From: Corinectria fuckeliana
Lineage: Eukaryota > Ascomycota > Sordariomycetes > Hypocreales > Nectriaceae
Assembly (NCBI GenBank): GCA_019137255.1
Contig: WPDH01000308.1
Location: 1-51,133 of the forward strand
Direction: 5' to 3'
Length of the DNA: 51,133 nucleotides
Translations under genes and position numbers: made by a program
In this document: positions 34,136-45,444 of the stretch, piece by piece
How the letters are laid out: every line of letters starts with the position of its first letter
Numbering within the stretch: position 1 is the stretch's first letter
The notes under the pieces: generated by a model
Told to the model about the DNA's origin: nothing
What the model saw: the letters and a program-made list of their open reading frames with translations, nothing else
The model's database searches: none

Positions 34136-34828
34136 ATGCACGCCACCCATGTTCTGCCCGCGCAGCCAAAGCGGGCTGCCTTCATCGACACCATATCCGG
34201 CCTCTCAGATCCTCTCTCGTCCATGTCGTCCATCTTCTCCCTCGTCTCCCTCCTGACTCTGGCCTACCAAGTCCGAACGCCTCTCCCCTCCGTCCAGGAG
34301 CGCCTCGTCACGCTGATGCACACCATGTCGCCAGCTTCAAGGCCTCTGAACCAGCAGTCGGCGCCAACCACGTTGAAGTGCTACTCCCGCGAGGAGATTC
34401 TCAACTCCTTCATTCACTTCCTCAGCCCGGTCCTCAACGGCATGGCCGGCCTGCTCGAGTTCCTCTCCGCCACCAACGCCTTCTCGCGCCCCGAGGACTT
34501 CCGCCAGTTCTGGAACCTCGAGCACAGCAATCTCATCAGGCAATTCATCGAAAGCGGCGGGCCGCCACGAGGCATGGAGGGCTACGACGTCCCGTTCCTC
34601 GATGCCTTTGTCCAGGACCCGACTTGTCGCATTGCCCTGGGCAAGAACAACGGCGTGTTGCTGCTGGTGCCCGGACATGCGCAAGTCGGCGACGATGTCT
34701 GGTGGGACGATGAGAAGCAGCGCCTGGCTGTTTCGAGCCACGAGGAGGACAAGCTGGCGGGTACCGGAGAAGGTTATCTGGATGATGGATCACGGAGGGC
34801 GGCCTTTGCGGTACAATCCGCGACTTAG
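34136..34828 (+). CDS. Conserved-looking hypothetical protein, 230 aa
   Basis: One-exon frame from ATG 34136 (context CAAGATGC). The frame extends nine bases upstream but only with a TTG. It has a hydrophobic patch at about 27-45 (SSMSSIFSLVSLLTLAY), then a helical middle with EEILNSFIHFLSPVLNGMAGLLEFL and an FRQFWNLEHSNLIRQFIE segment, and an acidic C-terminus with DDVWWDDEKQRL. No catalytic motif is recognised. Strong third-position GC preference supports real coding. It could be membrane-attached through the early hydrophobic stretch. Confidence 0.65.
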   Translation: MHATHVLPAQPKRAAFIDTISGLSDPLSSMSSIFSLVSLLTLAYQVRTPLPSVQERLVTLMHTMSPASRPLNQQSAPTTLKCYSREEILNSFIHFLSPVLNGMAGLLEFLSATNAFSRPEDFRQFWNLEHSNLIRQFIESGGPPRGMEGYDVPFLDAFVQDPTCRIALGKNNGVLLLVPGHAQVGDDVWWDDEKQRLAVSSHEEDKLAGTGEGYLDDGSRRAAFAVQSAT

Positions 34829-35268
34829 AAGGGGTATAGACTGGACGCAATGAGACACGATTTTACGAACTAGAACCACTGCAGATTCTTCATCGGCGTT
34901 TAGATGGGACGAAGCACTGGGTGCAAGAAGAGGCTAAACTTGGGAGTACTAGATTACTATGTAAGTAGAGGATGGGTGTTAAGCGATTGGATCATTTTGG
35001 GTTATTTAGATTACTTTTGGAATACTGTTTACGTAGTTGGTTTATTTGAAATCATTATTTACATGTTCTTGCAAATGAAGATTGGCTGCGTGCAAATGCA
35101 AGTATCATTGAAGTATGAATGGGATGGGTCTCGCCCGTTGCACAGTGCTAGATTTCCTACAGACGGTATCTTACCCACTTTTCTTTTCCAAGCTTCATAC
35201 TTCGCTGTCAACTACCCGATCTTCAAGCTCTGTTTACACTCCGGTGATTGACCCAGTCAACCGATAAG

Positions 35269-36228
35269 ATGGCCTCCGACGCAGAACGCGATAGCCGAGC
35301 TGATCGAAAACGGTCCAACGACGGACACTCCGGGGAAACGGAGGACCGCGACAGGCGATCCAGACATTCAGACCGCGACCCCCAGCGCCACGAGCGGCGC
35401 CGCTCACGCGACCGACGCGACGAGCACAAGCGACGTCGCTCCCGAACCCCAGAAACCCCCCGCCAGAGGTCGAGAAGCCGAGAAAGAGGCAGCCATCGAG
35501 ACCGCGACCGCGACCGAGACGGGGATGGAGACCGAGATCGAGATCACAGGCGGCGGCGGTCACGCGAAGGAAGAGACTCCCGTCGCCGCAGACACAACGA
35601 CGACGTCGTCGACAAGAGCAAAGACAGGGACAAAGACGACAAGCAGCTCGTCAAGCGGAACCTTATGAAACGCAGCGGTCCTCTGCCATCTCAGCAGGAC
35701 TCGTTTGCCGTCACCACTGGCGAGGAGCCCGAGAAACCCAAGGAGAAACCCAATTTTGGAACCTCGGGTGTGTTGGCGGCGGCATCCAACTCGGTGGCAC
35801 AGATGGACGGCTCATCAATCACGCTCAAGTACCACGAGCCGGCCGAGGCCAGGAAACCATCGCCTCGCGACCAATGGAAGCTGTTTGTTTTCAAGGGAGC
35901 AGACGTTGCCGATACCATCGACCTCAGCGCCAGGAGCTGCTGGTTAGTTGGTCGAGAGGCGACCGTGGTCGATCTGCCTGCTGAGCACCCGAGCATCAGC
36001 AAGCAGCACGCAGTCATCCAGTTCCGGTACACGGAGAAGAGGAACGAGTTCGGCGACAAGATTGGCAAGGTCAAGCCGTACCTAATCGACCTTGAGAGCG
36101 CCAACGGCACCATCTTGAACGACGACAAGATCCCCGACAGCAGATACCTGGAGCTTAGGGACAAGGACATGATCCAGTTTGGACACAGCACAAGGGAGTA
36201 CGTCGTAATGCTCGCGCCTCGTAACTGA
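35269..36228 (+). CDS. FHA-domain protein, SNIP1/Pml1-like splicing factor
   Basis: Encodes 319 aa in one exon from ATG 35269. The N-terminal 130 residues are almost all Arg, Asp, Glu, Ser and His in RD/RS-type dipeptides, as in nuclear speckle proteins. A forkhead-associated domain fills about 208-312: VGREATVVDLP, HPSISKQHAVIQFRY, KPYLIDLESANGTILN and DMIQFGHSTREYV. This order and wording are those of SNIP1, plant DAWDLE and yeast Pml1. Pml1 is a subunit of the RES complex that retains and splices pre-mRNA. The FHA fold binds phosphothreonine partners. This is a housekeeping gene and suggests the metabolite cluster does not extend this far. The start is supported by its RD-rich head following directly. 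Confidence 0.9.
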   Translation: MASDAERDSRADRKRSNDGHSGETEDRDRRSRHSDRDPQRHERRRSRDRRDEHKRRRSRTPETPRQRSRSRERGSHRDRDRDRDGDGDRDRDHRRRRSREGRDSRRRRHNDDVVDKSKDRDKDDKQLVKRNLMKRSGPLPSQQDSFAVTTGEEPEKPKEKPNFGTSGVLAAASNSVAQMDGSSITLKYHEPAEARKPSPRDQWKLFVFKGADVADTIDLSARSCWLVGREATVVDLPAEHPSISKQHAVIQFRYTEKRNEFGDKIGKVKPYLIDLESANGTILNDDKIPDSRYLELRDKDMIQFGHSTREYVVMLAPRN

Positions 36229-37778
36229 GCGCAACCTTTCCCTATCGTGGTGCTGTCCCGAGCAAGTTAGTCGTCATGTCTCGAACAAAAATTCTTCGAG
36301 GTTTTTTAAATCAACAAGCTTAACCCAAGCTTAACCCCATCTTGGCCGTCACGCATTCCCAGCCTACCGGGTTCGGTTACAGTCTTTGGTGTCAGTCTAT
36401 GCTCGTGAAACCATCATTTTGGAGCGCTGAAGATTCCCGATCTGGCCTCGTCGAACGAAAGGCAGTCTGGAGATTTGGCTTTATGTGTGACCGCGGCTGA
36501 ATTCCGAGCACGAGGCATTCTGTCGAGACCACACGAGCCCTATCACATGGTGCCACGGCGGTCGTCGTGGTGACTGATCTCGCCTTGTTCAACTCTATCG
36601 ATACGAATCCGAGAATCCGACGAGAGAGACTTGCGAACAGTTCCCTTGCGCCTCTTGTACGAGGTGGCTTCTGTCAAGTCTGGAGCAACGGTTTGGTGGC
36701 GAAAAAAGGCAAAAGTGTCATCGGTGACCAGGTTGAGTCATTTCAGCTCCGGTCGGCTAGCATCTCCAGAATGCAGGGCGAGCAGGGCAAATACCAACGT
36801 TGAAACGGACGCTTTACGGCTGACTGGAAACGCCATGCTCTCTTGTCGGGCGAGAACAGGCAGCATATGGACTGGCAAAGCCTTGACGCGTGGACTGGAG
36901 GGTAGAGTCCTAGAGAGCAGTCCTAGGGAGGCATGCATCGCTATTGGCGAGATATGAGCTAAGCGTTGCCAAATCCGATGCGAACAGTTGCATCGAAACT
37001 ACAGCAAGACAAAGATCTATGCGGCTCGGGTGCCCTCCGCACCTACGAAAAATACTAGATGTCCTTTGGTTCAGAATCAACACATAACAATGTTACGTGG
37101 CACAAGGGTTCCCCATATCTGCCTCGGGAGACCCTGCATGATCCGTCTCGCCTAGTCTCCCTACCTAGATTAGTTCGAAGGCGCGACAACCCGGCACCCC
37201 ACCGAACCGTCGGACGCGCATTCTAATTAGTTACTGGACAATAACTAGACCTTCAGCCTCTGACTCTGACTCTAACCTGCACTGCCCAAGCGACGGGGAA
37301 GCCGGAGAGCCGAGACTATTCCAGGCGCCCGGGCGAGAGCTGAGAGCTGAGCCACCGGGTGCGTCCGACCGGGATGGCTCATTGCTCATTGGCACTTCTC
37401 ACCACTCCTCGAGGCGGTGCTCCACACCGTCAGGCTCAGCTCCCTCAAGCCTCGCAACAACCCTGTCAACCCTGTCAACTGTCTCGTGCCGGCTGACTTG
37501 CAGTTGCAGCGCGGGAGCGTAATGGCGCTCGCGGCTTTGTCCCAGAATGTGACCGCCGTCACCGCCCCTCTTCCCTTCCCTGTTGATGAAACATCAGGCA
37601 GCATCTTTCGTCTTTTGCTCCGTAGCCTTATGACCAGGCAAACCCTGCTTTGCCCTTTATAATCGGCCTGTCGCCAGCCATTCATCCTCCCGCTTCTGCG
37701 AAACTGCTCCGTACCTTCAATGACATCTTCGTGGGATTACCCCTCTGACGCGGATGCGAGCGTTCACAACGATACATC
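36229..37778. other. Intergenic 36.2-37.8 kb
   Basis: No gene is recognised. Several short frames on both strands lack gene-like composition. The right part is the 5' flank of the NLR-like gene. An ATG at 37720 begins a 20-codon upstream frame that overlaps the proposed start in another frame. Confidence 0.45.
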
Positions 37779-40700
37779 ATGGTGAGTGTTTTCCCGTCCC
37801 ATGCAGTTGTCCCCCTCTGCAGGACACTTACTTACCTGGTCGTCGCAATCTAGGCTTCGGAGAATCGCTCGATAGCGCGCTACGAGACGACGGCCGTGTA
37901 TACGCACCCCGAGGCCAAAGTCGACATCGTCCTCGTCCACGGCCTCAACGGCTCCCCAGACAAAACATGGACGGCCAAGAACGGCGTGTTCTGGCCGCTC
38001 GACCTTCTCCCGGCATCCTTGAAAGACGTGCACGCGAACATCATGGTATACGGCTACAACGCCGACGTGTACTCGAAGCGCAACGACCAGAGCGCTAGCG
38101 ACAACTTCATCCAACAGCATGCGCAAACTCTTATTACGAACCTGACGCTCTACCGAAGGAGCGAAGGCACATTCAAGAACCCCATCATCTGGGTGGTCCA
38201 CAGCTTGGGCGGGATTCTTGTCAAGAGGGCTCTGCTGTACTCCAACGACTTGCGAGCCGCCCAAAACGAGGATCACCGGTCAATTTACGTGTCCACCTTT
38301 GGGCTCGTCTTTCTGGGCACCCCGCATGCTGGCTCGGATGGCGCGACCTGGGGTCTCATGCTGCAGGCCATGTCGGATGCCATCATTCCACGCAGATTCT
38401 TCGAGTCTGAGTCGGTGTTGCTGAAGACGCTGAAGAAAGACAACGAGACGCTGGCCAACATCAATAGTCACTTTTTGGACATTTACCAGCGCTTTCACAT
38501 CCACATGGCTCACGAGAACCACAAGACGGATATCAAGGGGACCAAGTACGTACCTGACTGATGCTTTATGTCGCTTCTCTCCTCGTTTGCTAATGCGTTC
38601 TCCAGGGTCATCATCGTCGATGCCAACTCGGCCAGCCCCCAGTTACCTGGTGTCACGTACTATGGGATTGAGGCAACTCACTCCGGGATGTGCAAATTTA
38701 ACGGCCCAAGCGCACCAGGGTACCGCAATATTTCGACGGACATCCGGCAGTGGGTTATTGATGCTCCTGCCATGGTCCAGGTGCGCTGGGAAGTTGAAGA
38801 GGAGGAGAGACGGGCCCGCCTGCGAAACGAGATCTCGGAGATAATGTCCCCATATGCGGGCCCAGTCGATCACCAAACGCACGGAAACGCCGACCAAGGA
38901 CCACTCACTTTCATGAAAGATCAGACAGCGTCCAGGCCAGTACGCTTAGAAGCCCCGAAATCAGCACCGCAAGCCATTGACGAGCCGTTGTTCATCCATC
39001 CTGAGCGGTTTCGGCCAAACTCTTACTTCCGAGGACGGGAACAAGAGCTACAAGACCTTCACCGCATGCTCATGGACAAGCACCGCCGAGACCAAGGCAC
39101 ATCGGCGGTTCTGGTCTGGGCTGTGCCTGGAGGCGGAAAATCGCACCTCGCGCGGGAGTATGCTTTTCGGCACCGGCATGACTACCCCGGCGGAGTTTTC
39201 TGGATTCGTGGCAAGGCCCAGGAGGACCTCGAGGATGGCTTCTTGAAGATGGCTAAAAGCGCAGCTGTCCGAGAAGGCATCCGGGTCAAGGACGAGTGTG
39301 ATCTACGGGACCCGGTCAGAGCCATTCCGTTGGTCCGGAAGTGGCTCAACCGATCCGAAAACTGGCTGCTCATCCTCGATGGGGTTTTGCGCGACACACC
39401 CGGGCTGTCAAAGTACATTCCAGATGCCAAGCACACGAGCTTGATCCTGACGTCGACGGATACCTCGATGGCGGGCAACCACAAGTTTGACAGCCCCCAG
39501 AAGATAGAACTGGGACCACTCGACGAAGAAGATGCTCGAGTCATGCTGCTGGAAGAGATGGACAAGAAGAAGCCCTGGACACAAGACGATCTCAGCCGCG
39601 CCCTCGAGGCCGTTCAGCTCATGGAACGCCTCCCGCTTGCGGTCCACGCGGCGGCTCGGCAGTTGAGGGCAACCCGGGAGCCACTGTCCAAGTACATCCG
39701 CTCCTACAGAAATCGCCCACGCACTGGGGGGTTGGGTGCTTACAAGGGCGTCCGGGAGAAGCTGCAGGAGCGTGGCGAGACTGCCGCGCTCAACTTGATG
39801 TATCTTCTGTCGTTCTTTAGCGCGCGAGTCCCAGTTGAGATGCTTTCGCTCGGCCTCAAAGCACTCGACAAGCGGACGCCTATCCGGACACACGACTCGA
39901 TGGGGAAGCGCAGCCTCAACAAGACCTTTACTGTTCTCATTGCTTTTGCCCTTCTCGAGCGCGATGAGGTGGAGGACGCGCCATCTACGACCGCCACAAG
40001 CCCAGATTCGTCTCAGTCCCGGCCGGCGGCTACAGAGCTGCTTGACATGCTGAAGATCCACAGCATCGTGCAGACCTTCTTCCGCGAGACGTTGAAAAAG
40101 GAAAATCAGTACGACTTCTGGCTGGAGAGAGCGGCGGCCGTGTTCTGCAAGTCATTTGATGAAGGCGACTCTCGCGCGCGAGAACACCCGGAGATGGGCC
40201 TTCCTGACGACTACCGCAGATACGCAGCTCACTCTCGGAAGATCCTCGAGCACATCGAACGAGTGGAAAAGCCGACGCCTGAGTTGCGGGCTGCCGAACA
40301 GGCTCTCCGAAGCCGACTCGGAGATATCCAGGGTCAGGTTACCACCATGTCAAGGACGATGACGACAGCCAACGTGGAACAATACGGCAGAGATCCGCAC
40401 GTGTCCGTCTTTGAGAGAACAAACAGCCTGTCGATGCCCAGTTCCTTCACGACGTCGGACAGCAGCCAAGATGACGAAGCGCAGCCTCTCACGCAAGGTG
40501 CGCGGCATCAGCAGACCAGCTTGCCTGCTCTGGAGACGAACCCTCACCACTACCATGTTCCCTACCCTCACGACAGCACGATCCCAGCACCGGCGTTTGA
40601 AGACGGTGGGAGCTGGGACATGGCGTCCTCGCTCTCTCAGCATGACGCCGAAGCCCAGGACGCGCCGGAGACGCACCGCACCGTGCGACGGCTGGCGGCG

Positions 40701-41921
40701 AAGAGGTACCACGACCGCGCTGGGGCATGGCGTGAGACGAAGCAGAAGGTCAACGAGCCGCGCGTGAGCATCAGTCGAGAAGTTGCCGTCGGCCAGTTCT
40801 CGGCGGCGGTGTCTACTCTGTCGCAGCTGGCTGACCCGCGTGGCGAGGCTTCTCCGTCTCCTGTTTTCACTGACGCAGGACAGCATCTCGCCCATTTGAA
40901 GAACGCGAGTCAGCAAAAACTAAGTGGTGATATCAAGAGTGAGTCTCCAAGAGTCAGTGGAGGACAAGAAATAGCTACACTAGAAGAACGATGTTCCGGC
41001 AACATCGACATGACTGGGGAAGGCTGGGCAAAGGGGAATGACGCTTTGCCGATGCCAACGAAGACTCGCCACAGCCAAGAGAAATTTGACGAGAACCCAT
41101 CCTTCGAGGGTAGTAGCTTTGGCGCGGCGTCAATCCATTCTATACATCATGACCATGGAGAATGGAGATCGAGTTCTCAAGACGGTCTCCCGTCCAGGCG
41201 TTTCCCGGCAAGTCACTCGAACCCTTACCTCAAGACTGAAGTTGGCCAGTGGCCGCCACCTGGATTGCCTATTGTCATCAGCTCGACAAGCAGTCTAGGC
41301 CCCACGGCTCATTCTCAAAAACCGTTGCATTCTCATCACCACGCCCAGGACTCGGGGTACGCGGGCGAGGGCATCTCGAACTCGCTCCCGAGCAGCCACG
41401 GAACGACGCTCCAGCCTCCGCCATGGCGTCCGTCCTCGCTCAACCCAGACGGCTACTCCTCCCAGCCGCTATCGCGCAATCCGTCCTCGGGCGCAGAGCT
41501 CAGGCCGCGCAGCAGCCCGGCGTCCCGCAACCCGCCGGTCCAGACCCGCCGCGCCCCGTCCATGGCGCGCACGGAGCCGTCGCCACGAATCGGCGGCGCC
41601 GGCTTCGAGAGCCCGCCCACGAGCTACCGCGTCTGGCAGCAGCGGCACGCGGGGCCCTGGAGCACGGAGCGGATCAGCAGCCCGGCTTCAGCTTCGTCGT
41701 CGGACGGGGCGGAGATGGTGAGGTCCGGGTCCGGGGGCATCCAGTTCAACGGGCGCATCGTGGAGTTTGGGCAGTCCCCGCTGGGGGGGACGGTGTATCC
41801 GCTAGAGATTGCCGAGACGGGGGCGCTTTGGGAGGAGGAAGATGAGGTTCCGGGCCCCGGGAGGCCGAAAGGGCTGGGGATCGTCAAGGAAAATTCTGGG
41901 GAGCGACGATCGTTGCTGTGA
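37779..41921 (+). CDS. NLR-like STAND protein: alpha/beta hydrolase + NB-ARC
   Basis: Predicted about 1336 aa. Exons are 37854-38545 and 38606-41921, with the start tentatively in a tiny exon 37779-37781 (ATG then GTGAGT). The start exon is the weak point. Residues about 15-230 are an alpha/beta-hydrolase: VDIVLVHGLNG, nucleophile elbow HSLGG (Ser118) and FLGTPHAGSDG. This is the SesB-type effector domain found at the N-terminus of fungal NLRs. An NB-ARC ATPase follows, with FRGREQELQDL, Walker A GGGKS near 405 and Walker B WLLILDGV near 490. Its helical tail runs to about 750. The C-terminal 500 or so residues are Ser/Pro/His-rich and look disordered. No WD40, ankyrin or TPR array is seen where a sensor domain would normally sit. 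Such proteins act in non-self recognition and heterokaryon incompatibility cell death. Its 3' end converges on the secreted-protein gene 254 bp away. Confidence 0.82.
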
Positions 41922-42175
41922 GTGATGTGAAGGGGGATTTCGCGAGGAGTTTTGGTGTCTGGTTTTGTTACGAACGAACATTTGGGGTAATACATGAGAT
42001 ATCAGGATGGACAAACACAGCGAGGCGTTTACTATGGCAGATGGCAGATGACAGATAGCATAAGAGAGTAAAAGGCTTATGAATGATAGTCCCTGATTTC
42101 TCCTTTGAATCAAGAACAGTGACCACCCCCTTCAGTCGCGAACGCAATTCTCTCATCCAAGGTCTCTTGCTTCTA

Positions 42176-43024
42176 TCATCCAAACAGCACCTGCTCCTCG
42201 CAACCCTTCGGAGCAGCCTCGTAGCACCGTCTCTTCCCGCACAGACAGGACCCATCGTAGACGCAGACACGGCCCCGTTCGCACTCCCCATCCTCATCGC
42301 ACTCCCTATACGCCGCGCAGGAGTCTGTGGCATTGGCTCCCGACGCAGTCCCAACGCGGACGCAGACGGTGTCGCGCCCGGCCTTGAGGCAGCTGCACAG
42401 GCCGCGTCCCGCCGAGCAGGGGAAGCGCTCGGCGAGGCCCGGCCCGGGCGGGGAGCAGACGGCGCCGAGATTAAAGCGGGGAGCGACGGCGGCGGAGACG
42501 AAGATGGAGACGGTGGTGGTGACGGTGGGCCGTGGGAGCGTGGTGCTCTGGGGCGTGATCAGCGCCCAGCAGCGACACGCGGACGAGAACTGGCGGTAGT
42601 TCGAGCAGTGGGCGACTGCCAGCGCGGGGACGGCCCTGGCGAGGAGGGTTTCGGCCACGCCGGGGGGAAGAGGCGTTGCCGTGGCGTTGCGGCCTGCCGT
42701 GCTGCCGTCGACGGGAGGGGGGTCTGCTGTGGAGATGGTGAGGGTGCTTGTCACGGTCCTGGCGAAAGTCAGTCAGTACGGGGGGGGGGGGAGAGAGGCG
42801 ATGAGGATGGTTGCGTTTGCGGTGTGGACTTACACGGGGGCCGGCTTGATGGTCGTTGCGAGGATGCGGCTGCACAGAGAGATGCGGTAGTCGACGGGCA
42901 CCCCGAAGCCAGGTTGCGTCCTCGTGACGAAGCGGGCGCACTTGTCGGGGAAGCATGTACCTCCTGCCAGGCTCACGGCGACCATGAAGGAGGAGTGGAG
43001 GAGGAGAAGGATGGCAGCTTTCAT
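42176..43024 (-). CDS. Secreted cysteine-rich protein, effector-like
   Basis: Encodes 257 aa in exons 43024-42834 and 42758-42176, with intron GTAAGT...CAG in frame. A signal peptide is clear: MKAAILLLLHSSFMVAVSLA, probably cut before GGTC. The mature protein has about 19 cysteines. Eight sit in the last 60 residues, in a tight C-x(5)-C-x(5)-C-x(5)-C pattern ending CLCGKRRC and KGC, like small EGF or disulfide-knot modules. The middle is Thr/Ser/Pro-rich and may be O-glycosylated. No enzyme motif is visible. Secreted, cysteine-rich, unassigned proteins of this kind are candidate effectors or cell-wall proteins. GC is high and codon use is strongly GC-ending. Confidence 0.75.
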
Positions 43025-45377
43025 CTCATGGATGGGACCAGGATAGTCCGAGGATTCAGCTTGGCAATGTAAAAAGAGTCCAACTACGATGTCGAAAGAA
43101 GCTGCTACTAGAAACCAGTCTAGATCCCAAAAGCCCTGCGTGGTTTATATATCGTCAAGCAAGAGGTTCTATGATGGCAGATCAATTGACTTGTAAGTCA
43201 ACAGTGATACCACCCAGTCGTCAAGCGAGAGGCGTCGATTGACCGGTTCTGCACGTATTTTCGAACCTCACTACTTGAAACCTCCGTGCCACGAAGTCGC
43301 TTAGTGCCTGATGAGACAACTCTGCGCGGCGGTGGCGATGTCATGAGGCGGAGAGAGACAAGCCAGGTGTATCCTCTCTCGTGGCTTGCTGGACAGGTCT
43401 GAACGACACGAGGCCTCTTCTCGGCATGGAGTCAACGACCTTCACGCATATGCTGGTGGGGAGTCTTCGGCAAATGGATGCCACAGAGAGTGGTCTAGCT
43501 TGGCAGAGCCGATATCTCAGCTAGCATCACGTTAGTTCGCAGACCCCGATTGTTGATCCTCTGTCTCAGACTCGGCGCATTCGCCATTGTGCCTGACATT
43601 ATACTAAGCGGTCTCCGAGGAAGTAGAAAAGGCCGTCAGCCAAGGAACGAATTCGACGATAAATCCATCTTGGTCGCACAACAGCTGGAAGCAAGTTCCG
43701 GAGAAATTATTTAGTTGCTTCCATGAGCACGGCATGCGGGGGACGTGGAGATGCGCTACTTCAAAGATAGCTTGCGCCGAGACTCGGAGACTTCGAGGAC
43801 TGAGAGGTCCTGTTCAACCGCCATCACGCAAGCAGTGGTCAACATCGGAAGGAAATTGGAGATATAGAGGTAGGACCAATCTAGACAACTCGCGTGAGCT
43901 CGTGCGAGCCGGGTATCTCGAGTGACACCCAAAGAACAATTGGTTCGTGTCTTCTGTGGCGGCCCAGATTCCCGAAACTTGATGCACCAGCATTGACCGT
44001 CCCATCGATGTACGTACGGCTACGTGGGAAACCGACCCTCGGATACGTAGAAAGGCGTACACGGGTAGTCCAACGAGACGTTTGCAACCACGGAGACTTG
44101 CTCAACCGTCCGGTGAGAGAGGCGGCCAGCCGCGGTAGAGCGGCGATGGGGCTTGGATCTAAGACAGTACTGACAAGGCACAGGCCGAGACTGGCTCGCT
44201 CGGTCGAGAACTGAAGCGAAGAGGCACAAGCCGTTCAATATCCCCCAGCCTGCCACTGGGCCTTGCTGAGACGGTTGAAAGGGCTTGGGCCTATCGACGC
44301 AGGCAGGACGCTGCAGGGAGGTGGGATCCGGGAGGAATAATAAGGGAGTGCCACAGGGTCTGTCTAACTACAGTAGCTGATAGACGAGGCCATAGCGGCA
44401 GCATACTACAAGCTGTATCCGTCTCTACGATGCTGACGAACCGGTTCCGTCGTAGTTGCTGCAGAGGCAACGTCGCCAGCCGTCTCGTTCATACTAGAAG
44501 CCGTCACGCGTGTACCCATGGGCCATATACCATACAGTGAGCGTAGCTCCGTGAACACGACATAATCAGGACTGCTTGCATGAAAGGTAGCGTGCGTCAA
44601 CCACAGTGCTTCCTTGTTCCGGGCGCTAGATATCTTCACATGCCCCTACCCGCGCAAGCGCCAACATGCTGCAACGGCCTGTACGGGACCTCATGGCCTT
44701 CTCCTGAAAATACCCGGAAGCTGTTCGTTGGCCAAGGGAGTCCCGGTCGAAGCGTGCATCGATGCAGCTTGCCGAATTGTCCCTTGTACGTATCTTCGAC
44801 TTTTGGCTCTCGTTCACATTTACTACTTTGCAGACATCCAGGCCGTCAGCCGACTACTCACAGTACCATCTTTCCTCTATTCTATGTAGTAGGACCTCCT
44901 CAATCCCTGCATAACGTACAGTGGACCGTCGTCTTCCTTCCTGATCAGGAAACACTGGAGCCACGAGACAGAATACCGCATTCGCGTTATCGCCAGCTCG
45001 CCCACCGCCTGCCAACACCCGTCCACCGGTTCAGCTAATCCGCTGTCCCCTCTGAATAAGGTAGCCCTTTCCACAAGACTAGAGGTCGTGGTCGTGGTCG
45101 TTCCAGTGAGTACAGGGCGTCGAGCAATGACGGGAGGCGACGTCGGTACAGGCAGGCAGCCGTTGGGAGTCCCGGACAGTGTGGTGTTGCAGGATGAAAG
45201 AGCGGACGGCTCAGCTTTGAGGAATTTATCAAGAATGTACGCAGGGCAAGGCTTATAGATAAAGGGTTCGGACTTTCTCAAAGCAAATACGTGCTTTCCG
45301 TTTCATTCAGATAATCATCTCTAGGTTCTCGTCGATATCACCCCTTTCATTCTTCTCTTCTCACACCAGCATTCTTC
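43025..45377. other. Intergenic 43.0-45.4 kb
   Basis: About 2.4 kb with no supportable gene. Frames at 44580-45038 (+) and 44877-45281 (-) overlap each other and have no recognised domain, signal peptide or intron structure. The right end is the promoter of the aldo-keto reductase. Confidence 0.5.
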
Positions 45378-45438
45378 TTTACCCGGAGACCTCCTCCTTT
45401 ACCCAGAAACCTCTTCCGTCACCCAGAAACCTTCCTCC
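45378..45438 (+). repeat. Three 20-bp tandem copies in a 5' UTR
   Basis: Three copies of the type TTTACCCAGAAACCTCTTCC (45378-45397, 45398-45417, 45418-45438 with one extra base) lie directly before the aldo-keto reductase ATG. The stretch is pyrimidine-rich, as in strong fungal promoters or leaders. Confidence 0.85.
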
Positions 45439-45444
45439 TTCATC

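Noticed and set aside
33775..34713. 312-codon plus-strand frame
   Set aside because: It passes through the CA microsatellite and overlaps the better-supported gene at 34136-34828 in another frame.
40350..40916. 188-codon antisense frame inside the NLR-like gene
   Set aside because: Shadow of a GC-rich coding exon; composition is Arg-rich with no family motifs.
44580..45281. Overlapping frames on both strands before the aldo-keto reductase
   Set aside because: No domain, signal peptide or intron pattern, and the two strands contradict each other.
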